Shown piece by piece: positions 1 through 8,879 of a DNA stretch of 64,000 bases; the first letter of the stretch is position 1; every line of letters begins with the position of its first letter. The notes beneath the pieces are model-generated. The model saw only the letters and a list, made by a program, of their open reading frames with translations, did no database searches and was not told where the DNA came from. Both the position numbers and the translations under genes were made by a program. The DNA is from Neiella marina (GTDB lineage Bacteria; Pseudomonadota; Gammaproteobacteria; Enterobacterales; Neiellaceae), in assembly GCF_002165625.1 (NCBI RefSeq), contig NZ_NGNS01000020.1:1-64000 (forward strand), in the 5' to 3' direction.

Positions 1-22
1 TGAGGACGGCAGTAATAGACAT

Positions 23-56
23 AAAAAAATCCGGCTCCATAAGGGGAAACCGGATT
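23..56 (-). terminator. intrinsic terminator, minus-strand reading
   Basis: The arms AATCCGG (28-34) and CCGGATT (50-56), with an inner CTCC/GGGG pairing, are followed on the minus strand by seven U from positions 29-23. No minus-strand protein gene lies to its right, which is unusual. Confidence 0.5.
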
Positions 57-199
57 GTCCTATGTTCAGAAGATCGGTCAACCGATCCTTAACTGATCAG
101 CATTGCGGCAATAGCCGGGCTTTTTTGTGCTTTGATAGCGCAGGATGCGCTCCATTTTGATTGCCGCTAACGGTACATCGGCATTGCGGAGCCTAAAAC

Positions 200-214
200 T
201 TTACATTTATTTAC
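200..214 (-). promoter_or_regulatory. CpxR-box-like direct repeat
   Basis: The minus strand reads GTAAA-TAAAT-GTAAA, two GTAAA pentamers with a 5 bp spacer. This matches the published CpxR consensus GTAAA-N(4-8)-GTAAA. It lies about 95 bp upstream of the RND efflux operon start. CpxR control of RND pumps is known in enterics and Vibrio; its role here is inferred. Confidence 0.4.
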
Positions 215-307
215 ATCAGATTCCGGTACCTTGACTAAGAACTTTACAAAACCATCGATTACAATCTTTTTCTTTCACATCTTAGTTTAGGTACTTGCAA
301 CGCAGCT

Positions 308-1798
308 ATGTGGTTTCAAATTGCTAAACAGGCATGTTTGATTGTTGGGTTGATTTGTTTAATTGGCTGCTCATCATCGACTCCCTCAACTGAACAACTG
401 ATTGCGCAATCATCATTGCTTGCTCCGACACAATGGCAAGAATTGGATGACATGAGCCAGTCTCCGATTGATTTTGATTCACGTTGGGGGATCAGGTTGC
501 CAGAACAGAGTGCAGAGTTTTTACAACAGGCGCTGCGAGATAATCAATCGATCAATATTGCTATTGCAAGGCTGCGCCAAGCCAATGCCGATGTGCAAAC
601 GCGGCGGGCGGCATTGTTGCCTGACTTTGATATTCGCGCCAGTCACTCACATCGACAGATTGACGACGACGGCAACAAAAAAACTCGCGATACGTCGAGT
701 CTTGCAGTGACCGCAAGTTGGGAACTGGATTTGTGGCAACGGCTCGATGATTTAAGCAACTCAGCCGAGTTAAATGCCAAGATCAGCGAGCTTGATTGGC
801 GGGCTCTGCAGCTATCGATACAAGGCCAAGTACTGTCGGCTTGGCTAGATGTCATTGAAACTACCCAACGACAAGCGCTTATCGAGCGCAATATCGTTGT
901 ACAGCAACGGCGTTTGGCGCTGTCTGAGCGTCGCCTTGATCTAGGCTTAGTGACCTCGGTCGATGTTCGCAACGGTCGTAATACCTTGGCTGGTTTACGG
1001 GCCAATTTATCGAGCTCAAGAATTGCTTTAAAGGCAGACAAACGTCGATTGCAGCTGCTGCTGGCCCAATACCCAAGTGGCATCATCACGTTGAACACCG
1101 AGTTGCCAGAATTACTGCCACTTCCCGTGCTCAACACGCCACAATCGATTTTACTCAACCGGCCCGATATCCAGGCTGCATTGTTAGGGGTGCAGGCTGC
1201 TGGCTATGAAGTTGATGCGGCTGAGAAGGCCAAGTTACCGAGAATTACATTCAATGGTAGCTATGGCACCAATCAGCAAGACTTTGCCGACTTGTTCGAC
1301 TTGGACCGCTGGCTGGGCTCGGTTACTGGTGCTTTGGTTCAACCAATTTTCTACCGCGGCGAGTTAGAGGCCCAAGTAGAGAGGAAAAAGGCCGCAGCTG
1401 ACATTGCCAAGTTGGGATTGGAACAAAGTTTACTCAAGGCATGGCTGGAAGTTGAAAACAACCTCACCGAGGAACAATTGCTGGCGGAGCGACAGGCGCA
1501 TTTGGCCGAAGCTTTGGTTCAGGCAAAGGCCGCGGAGGTGAAGACTGAGCAAGACTATGAGCTTGGCTTGGCAACCAGTTTTGAATTGCTAGCGACCCAA
1601 CGCAGTAGCATCAACAATGAAAATGCGTTGATCGTTGCCAACATTGCCCGTCTGAAAAACCGTATCTCGCTGATGCTGGCCATTGGCATCGTCAATCAAC
1701 AAGAGCAGCTATCGCAAGCTGATGAGCAACTATTAACAGCCCCCGCATCTTCCCAGCAGGGAAGTGCGGCGAGCACAGAGGAACATGTTGGTGCTTAA
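308..1798 (+). CDS. TolC/OprM-type outer-membrane efflux lipoprotein
   Basis: Outer-membrane channel of a tripartite RND efflux system, NodT/OprM class. It should form the trimeric beta-barrel and periplasmic alpha-helical tunnel through which drugs or other small molecules leave the cell. The 496-residue product starts with a lipoprotein signal ending in LIGC, giving a lipid-anchored Cys21. Two repeated outer-membrane-efflux modules follow (about residues 60-260 and 280-465), rich in Q, A and L coiled-coil sequence, as in the family. It is the first gene of an operon: the adaptor gene starts inside its last 14 bases and the pump follows directly. The ribosome-binding site is weak. Substrate cannot be told from sequence. 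Confidence 0.9.
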   Translation: MWFQIAKQACLIVGLICLIGCSSSTPSTEQLIAQSSLLAPTQWQELDDMSQSPIDFDSRWGIRLPEQSAEFLQQALRDNQSINIAIARLRQANADVQTRRAALLPDFDIRASHSHRQIDDDGNKKTRDTSSLAVTASWELDLWQRLDDLSNSAELNAKISELDWRALQLSIQGQVLSAWLDVIETTQRQALIERNIVVQQRRLALSERRLDLGLVTSVDVRNGRNTLAGLRANLSSSRIALKADKRRLQLLLAQYPSGIITLNTELPELLPLPVLNTPQSILLNRPDIQAALLGVQAAGYEVDAAEKAKLPRITFNGSYGTNQQDFADLFDLDRWLGSVTGALVQPIFYRGELEAQVERKKAAADIAKLGLEQSLLKAWLEVENNLTEEQLLAERQAHLAEALVQAKAAEVKTEQDYELGLATSFELLATQRSSINNENALIVANIARLKNRISLMLAIGIVNQQEQLSQADEQLLTAPASSQQGSAASTEEHVGA

Positions 1799-3122
1799 AT
1801 TTATAAAACAATCAGTAGTTGCCAAACGCGCTGTTTCAGTCGCTGTTCTTGGCCTGATCATTTATGGAATTTTAGTTGTTCTCGATGCCAACAAGCCGGT
1901 TCCAGAAGAACGCAAAACCAAACCCAAACGGACGCAGGTGTTTGTTCAAAAAGTCGCAGTTGGTGAGCAAGTGATGCAGGTGATTGCCCAAGGTGTCGCC
2001 ACTCCGAAGAGCTCTGTGCAATTAAAAGCCAGAGTGGAAGGGCAAATAGTCGCCGTGCACCCCAACTTCGTCAATGGTGGTCAAGTTCGTCAGGGCGACG
2101 TGCTGGTGCAATTGGAAACCGAGGACTATGAGCTGAGTGTCATTCAAGCCAAAGCCAAAGTTGCCCAAGCCGCAGAGAAATTCACCAAGTCCAGTGCGCA
2201 AGCTCACAGTGCTCAGCGCGAATTGATGGAACTAGGGCGCCACGACGCCTCTGAACTAGCTCGAGGAATCCCGCAACTTAACTATGCCAAGGCTGAACTT
2301 GAGTCAGCAAAAGCGGCCCTGGCTCAAGCCGAACTAGCGCTGAGTCGAACCCAAATTATTGCGCCATTTAACGGCATCATAGAGTCTGAATCAGTCAGCG
2401 TTGGGCAGCTGGTAAATCGCAATAGCAGCTTGGGTAAAATGTTTGCCAACGATCTGATGGAAGTCGCATTGTCATTGAGCCTAGCGAACATGCAGTTGTT
2501 GGGAATGCCGCTGAACTATGGCAGCAGTTATGCACAGTCGCGCTATCCGGTTGAGCTATACAGCCAAATGGGTCCTCAACAAGCAACTTGGCAGGGCAAG
2601 ATTGTCCGCAGTTCAGGCCTGATCGACAGTCAAACACGCACGGTTCAGATTGTTGTCGAAGTGCCAGACCCCTATGGCTTGCAGAACCCGGGAAGTGACC
2701 AACCTCCGTTGCTTGCCGGACTGTTTGTCAATGCTCAAATTGCTGGCCGTTCGGTGCCGGACTTAGCGGTCATTCCACGAAAGGCTCTGCGAAACAAAAA
2801 CAAAATCTGGCTTGTTGATGATGACAACCGCTTGACTGTTACCGACGTGACCATCGTTAGCAAAGATCAGGGCCGGGCATGGGTGAGCGGGTTAACGGCC
2901 GGCAGCCGGGTGATTACCTCAAGTTTACCTATTGCCACGGTTGGTATGAGTTTGCGGCCCACCAACGAAAAATCTGTATCGCCAATCGATAGTCAGTTGG
3001 CCAATGAGCAGGGGCAGATTGTTCCGAAGAAACGCCAACAAAAATCAAAAGATGATGGTGGTGTTGGCACTGCCAAACTAGAAAGAAGCCTGCGCAAGGG
3101 CAAGTTAGCTGGGGATATCTAA
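1785..3122 (+). CDS. RND efflux periplasmic adaptor (HlyD/membrane fusion protein)
   Basis: Periplasmic adaptor joining the inner-membrane pump to the outer-membrane channel. The 445-residue product has one N-terminal membrane anchor (about residues 12-32), a biotinyl-lipoyl-like segment (VKLKARVEGQIVAV-like, about 70-110), an alpha-helical hairpin and a C-terminal beta-barrel domain. I chose the ATG at 1785 because AGAGG stands 3-7 bases before it; a GTG at 1764 gives a seven-residue longer form. It overlaps the upstream channel gene by 14 bases and ends 2 bases before the pump gene, so translational coupling is likely. The C-terminal tail is charged and low-complexity. Confidence 0.88.
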   Translation: MLVLKFIKQSVVAKRAVSVAVLGLIIYGILVVLDANKPVPEERKTKPKRTQVFVQKVAVGEQVMQVIAQGVATPKSSVQLKARVEGQIVAVHPNFVNGGQVRQGDVLVQLETEDYELSVIQAKAKVAQAAEKFTKSSAQAHSAQRELMELGRHDASELARGIPQLNYAKAELESAKAALAQAELALSRTQIIAPFNGIIESESVSVGQLVNRNSSLGKMFANDLMEVALSLSLANMQLLGMPLNYGSSYAQSRYPVELYSQMGPQQATWQGKIVRSSGLIDSQTRTVQIVVEVPDPYGLQNPGSDQPPLLAGLFVNAQIAGRSVPDLAVIPRKALRNKNKIWLVDDDNRLTVTDVTIVSKDQGRAWVSGLTAGSRVITSSLPIATVGMSLRPTNEKSVSPIDSQLANEQGQIVPKKRQQKSKDDGGVGTAKLERSLRKGKLAGDI

Positions 3123-3124
3123 CA

Positions 3125-6100
3125 ATGACCGGAGTATTGCGTTGGTGGGTTAAAAATCCGATAGCGGCAAACTTATCCATGGTGGCTCTGGTTGTCGCAG
3201 GCTTGCTGAGTTATTTCTTTGCGGTAGAAAAAGAACCATTTCCAATGGTCAAACAGCCGATTATGGATATTCGGATGTCTTGGCCTGGCGCCGGTCCTAA
3301 AGACATCGAAGAGCAGATACTGATTCGTTTCGAACAGGCGTTAAAAAGCGTCGAGGACGTCAAAAGCATTACCTCAATTGCTCGGGAAGGCTATGCCTCG
3401 GTGAAGGTTGAAGGCAAGGAGAGTGTCGATAAACGCCAGTTTGCAGATAGCGTCCGTGAGAAAATCAATGCCGTCAATTCATTGCCCGGAGACGCCGATC
3501 GGCCGAGGGTTAGTGAGCGAGTCAATCGCCGAGAAATGATTCGCATCGCGTTGCATGGTGATGCCGACCGACAAACACTCAATCATCTTGCTGTTCAGAT
3601 CCGCAATGAAATTTCGGCGTTACCATTGATTTCAACTGTTCGACTTGAGGGGGCGAATAGAGAGGAGGTTTCCATCGAAATCTCTGAGCAAAAAATGCGC
3701 CTCTATAACTTGAGCTTCGATAAAGTTGCTACCGCAATCCGTAATAGCTCTCTCAACTCATCGTCTGGAATGATTCGCGATGATGCCGGTAGTTTGCAAT
3801 TAACCATTCGTAGCAGGGCAGAGCAGCAGCAACAGTTTGAAGACATCGTTTTGCGCCGCTCTGCAAATGGCGCGACCTTATACCTCGGCGATGTTGCTGA
3901 TGTGAAGTACGATGTCCAGGAAGCGCGCTACCGTTCAGTGTTCGATGGCGAGCAAGCGGTATTAGTCGAAGTCATGAATGCCGACTACATGAATATCGTC
4001 AAAATGAGTGACAGCGTGAAGGCCTATCTTGAGTCCAAGCGCCAACAATTGCCGCCATCACTAAAACTCACCCTGTGGGAAAACTGGAATGATTCCTATC
4101 AGTCACGTTTATCTACCATTCTCAATAGTGCAACGTCAGGCTTAATACTGGTCTTTATTTTACTGATGTTGTTCTTGCAACGGACCGTTGCGCTATGGGT
4201 TAGCGCTGGCATCGGTGTGGCCTTTGCTGCGTCGTTTGCTCTATTGCCGTCGGTTGATGTGTCGCTAAACATGCTCTCGTTGTTCGCTTTTCTAATGGTC
4301 ATCGGCATCGTTGTTGATGATGCGATAGTCATCGGAGAAAGCATTCACCTTGCCAATGAATCCGGTTTAGAGGGGGATGAAGCGGCGATCAAAGGAGTCA
4401 GTGACGTTGCCAAACCTGTGTTGTTTGGGGTGCTAACCACCATGGTTGTGTTTGCTCCAATGGCCTTTCTTCCGGGCAGTACCGCAGAATACACTCGTTC
4501 GATCTCTCTGGTTGTGGTGTTAGCTCTGGCATTTTCTTTGTTCGAAGCGCTGCTGATTTTGCCATCCCACTTACGACATTTGAAAAACAAGCCACAACAG
4601 CAGTCTCGCTCTTGGTTTAGTCGCCTGCAACTGCGCATTGCCAACGGTATGCAGTACTTGGCTAACTTTGTCTACGGCCGCTTTATTGTTTGGTTGCTCA
4701 AACACAAATACGGCGTCATCACAGTGTTTGTCGGTATGTTGCTGATCAGTATCAACCTGCTTAACAACAACTATGTCCAACAGTCTTTCATGCCGCAAAT
4801 TAGCGGTGACAAGATCAAGTTGATGGTGACTTTACCGGACAACTCAAGCTATGAACGCACAGAGCAGGTACTGCAGCAAATTAATCAAGGCAGTGAACAG
4901 CTCATCGAATCAGTAGAGTTGAGCGGCGGCCAGCTGGTTGAACATGTATACAACCAAGTTTGGGGCACTCGGGTGATGAGTGAACTCAAGTTGGTTGATG
5001 CTGAGCTGAGAGCGATGACTATTGAACAGGCCTCTGACAAGCTTCAGGAATTAATCGGCGATATTCCTGATGCCGAAGAAATCGAGTTTCGCTCCAGCAT
5101 GAACACTAGCTCACCAAAAATCAGCTTTCGGATTCGCTCCAACGATACCGACGCGTTAAAGCTAGCACTCAATGACTTGAAGAATCACCTGAGCAAGTAT
5201 CAGGGCATCAACTTGATTCGAGATTCAATGGATAAAGGTAGCACCGAGATGGTGTTTGCTTTGAAACCAGGCGCGGAGCAATTGGGTATCTCGCTACGTG
5301 ATGTGTCTAAGCAAGTCAAACAAGCTTATTTTGGCCAGGAGGTCGATCGATTGGCGACTTGGACAGGCGATGTTCGCGTCAAAGTTCGCTACTCAAAGCA
5401 GGAACGTGATTCGATTGATACTTTGCAGCATATGAGGATTCGGACTAAAGATGGTCGTGAAATCCCTCTAATGAGTGTTGTAGATGTCACTGAGCGGCCT
5501 GGAGTGCAGCGTATCTACCGGCGCGATGGCGAAAAAGTTGCGTCGTTGCGTGCCGAATATGGCGGAACCGATCAATACAGCGTTAATCGCGATATTCGTG
5601 ACAACTTTATTCCACAGTGGCAAAAGCGTCACCCAGAAGTGAAGTTTGGCTCAGGAGACAGAGGCCAAGAGCGAGACGACTTCATTACCACGGTGATGCG
5701 ACTCGAAGGGTTAGCTTTGCTAGTGTCCTACATGTTAATGGCGATTGCATTTCGCTCTTACATGCAGCCCTTATTGATTTTATCAGCGGTGCCGTTCGCC
5801 TTTATGGGCGCCATTGCCGGCCATTTGCTTCATGGTACGGTTTACTCCATGTTTTCTATGCTAGGCATCCTTGCCGCAGCCGGCGTTGTGATCAACGACA
5901 ATTTGGTTTTGGTAGATGCCATTAATCGCCTCAGAGAGAAAGGCCATAATGCCGTCGAGGCGGTGATAGCGGCGGGTAAGTTGCGTTTTCGACCAATCGT
6001 ACTGACGTCGATGACAACCTTTATTGGTTTGTTACCGATGATGTGGGCCAATAGCGTTCAAGCCAAGTTTTTGGTGCCCATGGTGGTATCCTTGGCCTAC

Positions 6101-6238
6101 GGGGTGCTGCTCGCAACTATTATTACCTTAATCTTCGTGCCTTGCTTATATGTCGCTAGCATAGAAGTGCGCGATTTATGGCGCCAGTTTCAGGCAAGCG
6201 ATTACTATCCCTTGGGTAACAAAAGCAATGATCTGTAA
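3125..6238 (+). CDS. RND family efflux pump permease
   Basis: Proton-driven inner-membrane pump of the AcrB/MexB superfamily, 1037 residues, the usual length. The N-terminus (residues 1-35) holds TM1. Two large periplasmic loops lie around residues 40-335 and 560-865, and the two six-helix membrane halves can be followed from the hydrophobic segments. The TM4 sequence VIGIVVDDAIVIGE carries the paired aspartates of the proton relay. Homologous repeat TM helices occur near the C-terminus (GVVINDNLVLVDAINR). It is the last gene of the operon with the channel and adaptor. No local repressor gene is visible; a CpxR-like box lies upstream. Drug, metal or other substrate remains unknown. Confidence 0.93.
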   Translation: MTGVLRWWVKNPIAANLSMVALVVAGLLSYFFAVEKEPFPMVKQPIMDIRMSWPGAGPKDIEEQILIRFEQALKSVEDVKSITSIAREGYASVKVEGKESVDKRQFADSVREKINAVNSLPGDADRPRVSERVNRREMIRIALHGDADRQTLNHLAVQIRNEISALPLISTVRLEGANREEVSIEISEQKMRLYNLSFDKVATAIRNSSLNSSSGMIRDDAGSLQLTIRSRAEQQQQFEDIVLRRSANGATLYLGDVADVKYDVQEARYRSVFDGEQAVLVEVMNADYMNIVKMSDSVKAYLESKRQQLPPSLKLTLWENWNDSYQSRLSTILNSATSGLILVFILLMLFLQRTVALWVSAGIGVAFAASFALLPSVDVSLNMLSLFAFLMVIGIVVDDAIVIGESIHLANESGLEGDEAAIKGVSDVAKPVLFGVLTTMVVFAPMAFLPGSTAEYTRSISLVVVLALAFSLFEALLILPSHLRHLKNKPQQQSRSWFSRLQLRIANGMQYLANFVYGRFIVWLLKHKYGVITVFVGMLLISINLLNNNYVQQSFMPQISGDKIKLMVTLPDNSSYERTEQVLQQINQGSEQLIESVELSGGQLVEHVYNQVWGTRVMSELKLVDAELRAMTIEQASDKLQELIGDIPDAEEIEFRSSMNTSSPKISFRIRSNDTDALKLALNDLKNHLSKYQGINLIRDSMDKGSTEMVFALKPGAEQLGISLRDVSKQVKQAYFGQEVDRLATWTGDVRVKVRYSKQERDSIDTLQHMRIRTKDGREIPLMSVVDVTERPGVQRIYRRDGEKVASLRAEYGGTDQYSVNRDIRDNFIPQWQKRHPEVKFGSGDRGQERDDFITTVMRLEGLALLVSYMLMAIAFRSYMQPLLILSAVPFAFMGAIAGHLLHGTVYSMFSMLGILAAAGVVINDNLVLVDAINRLREKGHNAVEAVIAAGKLRFRPIVLTSMTTFIGLLPMMWANSVQAKFLVPMVVSLAYGVLLATIITLIFVPCLYVASIEVRDLWRQFQASDYYPLGNKSNDL

Positions 6239-6343
6239 CGCCAACAATTGCTTGCTAGGGAAGGTCTAAGTTGCATGAAGAGCGCTGGATTGGTCGGAGT
6301 TTGAGCAAATTCGCGAAACATTTCAGCATTATTAAAATTAGTG

Positions 6344-6372
6344 TTGACACTAAAAGGCTGGCTGCTTAGAAT
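6344..6372 (+). promoter_or_regulatory. strong sigma-70 promoter for the tRNA cluster
   Basis: TTGACA (6344-6349), a 17 bp spacer and TAGAAT (6367-6372) are followed by a GC-rich discriminator GCGCC. An AT-rich stretch precedes the -35. This is typical of stable-RNA promoters under stringent control. A leader hairpin (CTTGAG 6383-6388 with CTCAAG 6410-6415) lies between it and the first tRNA. Confidence 0.85.
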
Positions 6373-6424
6373 GCGCCTCGCTCTTGAGGGCTAGGGGTCA
6401 TATCCTCTCTCAAGTCAGCATTTT

Positions 6425-6500
<76 letters not shown>

Positions 6501-6603
6501 AATTTCGTTTGTATTGGATTCGTTCGATACAGGCCATCAACGAGGAATTAGGCGCCTCTCTCGCTACGAGAAACAGTTGATGTAAAACGACACAGTTTTG
6601 TGT

Positions 6604-7021
<418 letters not shown>

Positions 7022-7030
7022 TTTCTTTCC

Positions 7031-7106
<76 letters not shown>

Positions 7107-7339
7107 AACTCTTTCAGCATTCTCTCTTTATCTATTTGAAACATCCGTGCGGACTGGTTCCGTGAGCGGATTATCAATTATTTCCATATTCTCTTTCTTA
7201 GCTCTTTGAATTCACTAACTCACAACACTTAACTAACTTTTAACGGGTCGTTAGCACGCGGTCAAATACTGGCTGATTGGTGTTTGGTGCTTCTTTCATT
7301 GATAAAGGCTGCGCCGGTCGCAGAGCCTAGGTTGAGAGT

Positions 7340-7921
7340 ATGGCTTACCAAAATTTTACGACTTTTAAGGTTGAAATCGATGCCGGGATAGCTTGGGTTA
7401 CATTCGATTACCCTCCGGTTAATGTTCAAGGGCAAGAGATGTTAGCTGATCTGAATAGTTTGGCTTTTCGGCTTGAGCGTGATCGCAGCATTAAGGTTGT
7501 CGTTTTTCAGTCGGCTCACCCAGAAATCTGGGTATGTCACTATGACACCGATTTACTCAAAGAAATGAGTCGCGATGCTATTTCGCGAGATGAGGCTAAG
7601 GTACTCGACCTACAAGCGGTTTGTGAGCGAGTTAGTAAATTGCCACAAGCTACCATCGCCAAGCTGGAAGGTTTTGCTCGTCGCATCGCCCAGTGGCCAG
7701 CCGACTCTATCAATGCCTGTAAGCAGGCGGTTTACGAATCGATTGACTTGCTAATTGAACAAGCACTTAAAGCGGAGGCCTACTGGCTGTATCAGGCCAC
7801 TAGCAAAACATCAGCGGTTACCCGCTTTCAATGGGCCAACGATCAAGGTGCTCAATTTGATATCGACAATCAACGAAACTGGGAGCAATTAGTTGTCAAT
7901 GTTCAAGACGTCAACGATTGA
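7340..7921 (+). CDS. internally deleted enoyl-CoA hydratase/isomerase (crotonase) family protein
   Basis: The 193-residue frame is a crotonase-family protein lacking its middle. Residues 1-114 match the N-terminal beta-alpha half, including the first oxyanion-loop region (PEIWVCHYD) and PQATIAKLEGFAR. The frame then jumps at about residue 114-115 directly to a C-terminal segment RIAQWPADSINACKQAVYES. Full-length family members have about 260 residues, so roughly 70-80 residues are missing, including the GGG oxyanion loop and the catalytic acid region. The deletion is in frame and there is no stop, so a protein may be made, but hydratase activity is unlikely. It is probably a decaying gene. 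GAGAG precedes the ATG. It stands alone behind the tRNA cluster, with a terminator at 7979-8004. Confidence 0.75.
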   Translation: MAYQNFTTFKVEIDAGIAWVTFDYPPVNVQGQEMLADLNSLAFRLERDRSIKVVVFQSAHPEIWVCHYDTDLLKEMSRDAISRDEAKVLDLQAVCERVSKLPQATIAKLEGFARRIAQWPADSINACKQAVYESIDLLIEQALKAEAYWLYQATSKTSAVTRFQWANDQGAQFDIDNQRNWEQLVVNVQDVND

Positions 7922-7978
7922 TACCATCGCAGGTTTGAAGGCCGTTAAACTATTTAGATTGCTATAAGGCAACAAAAA

Positions 7979-8004
7979 ACCAGAACTGTCGTTCTGGTTT
8001 TTTT
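7979..8004. terminator. bidirectional intrinsic terminator
   Basis: ACCAGAAC (7979-7986), TGTC loop and GTTCTGGT (7991-7998) are flanked by six A on the left and a T-run to 8004. It serves the convergent crotonase remnant (+) and DUF3718 gene (-). Confidence 0.9.
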
Positions 8005-8018
8005 ATCGCATCATGGTG

Positions 8019-8360
8019 CTAGGCTTGGGGAACGGTTACCGCCAGTTTTTGAGCAATGTCGTGCACTTCAACATAACCTTCTTGCTTGCTACGAATATAG
8101 TTGGCAGTCCGGTCTGCGCCAGCTTCAGCGGCAAAGCTGCCAATATCTTCACCATTACAAACAACATTGTTGGCTACTAATTGCATATCAATGCGATAAC
8201 TAGCCACGGTGGTTTTGAAAGTGTGGACTCGATTACTTTGGCTGCTCAGGCAAATATCTACCAGGGCGTTTTCCACATAAGGGTCCATCGCTGCAGTTGA
8301 TGTTGCAACAGATGCCATACCCATAGTCGCTGCTGCGACTGTCAAACATACCTTGTTCAT
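8019..8360 (-). CDS. DUF3718 family periplasmic protein, paralog 1
   Basis: A small exported protein of unknown function. The 113-residue product has a signal peptide (MNKVCLTVAAATMGMASVA, cleavage near residues 21-24) followed by the DUF3718 signature MDPYVENALVDIC and a conserved NVVCNGEDIGSFA segment with a second Cys. The two cysteines could form a disulfide in the periplasm. I start at 8360 because GGAG stands 9 bases upstream; a longer frame to 8444 lacks a signal-like start. It is paralogous to the gene at 11001-11306, and the two flank a chemoreceptor. The upstream region shares a conserved block with the paralog. Confidence 0.8.
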   Translation of the reverse strand: MNKVCLTVAAATMGMASVATSTAAMDPYVENALVDICLSSQSNRVHTFKTTVASYRIDMQLVANNVVCNGEDIGSFAAEAGADRTANYIRSKQEGYVEVHDIAQKLAVTVPQA

Positions 8361-8879
8361 TGTGTGTCTCCAGCTTATTGGTTGGTTGCTGAAAGCCTTA
8401 GTAAAGCTTAAACAAAGGGTTCTGGGTGTTGCCACATGTAACATAAAACCATGTCATTTTTGGGTATATTGCATGCAACTTTGTTAAATGCCTCTATACT
8501 CAGCAAGCTAGGACCACATTGGTGTTATTGATAAGCATTCTCGCATTTACAATTGGTTACTTGGTTAAAGAATTGGTTACATTTTGACCGGATTAAATCC
8601 GGTTATTCTTGCCTTTCATCATTGAAATCGTCTTGACTTCCTTCGCCTGACTTCCTGATTTGAACATCACTACACGCGCAAGCACTTGCTCTTCTGTCGT
8701 TATTGCTCGCCTGGCGAGCAACAAAAACGGCTGTTGCAGAGATGTTAACTACACCACGGTTTTTAAATTTAATGTTTGTTGTTAACAATAAACTTTGCAC
8801 GGAGTCTCGGATTTGGTACTTGTTAGTGTGGTTTTATTTCCTTCGAAGTACCAAGGCTAGAGAGATATCGAGTGACTAT
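8361..8879. other. intergenic region with three palindromes
   Basis: A 519-base gap between divergent genes. It holds three strong dyads: ACCGGATT/AATCCGGT (8587-8603), TTGCTCGCC/GGCGAGCAA (8703-8711/8713-8721) and GTTTGTTGTTAACAATAAAC (8774-8793, one mismatch). A block at 8451-8478 is shared with the upstream region of the second DUF3718 gene. A continuous frame runs from 8703 into the chemoreceptor gene, but its N-terminal part looks non-coding. Confidence 0.5.

Larger units (their letters stand above)
1..307. other. structured upstream region with several hairpins
   Basis: No convincing protein gene is seen before the efflux operon. The stretch carries five short inverted repeats: 28-34/50-56 (AATCCGG/CCGGATT), 72-77/82-87 (GATCGG/CCGATC), 106-109/114-117 followed by GGC and six T (106-126), 137-142/146-151 (AGCGCA/TGCGCT) and 162-166/179-183 (TGCCG/CGGCA). 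The 28-56 dyad has a run of seven A on its left, so it reads as an intrinsic terminator on the minus strand. The 106-126 dyad reads as a weak terminator on the plus strand, probably for a gene left of the window. A structured minus-strand RNA is also possible. Confidence 0.4.

Noticed and set aside
8703-8879. N-terminal extension of the chemoreceptor frame to 8703
   Set aside because: The stretch overlaps strong palindromes, has no ribosome site and would put an odd 59-residue tail before TM1; the ATG at 8880 gives a normal receptor start.
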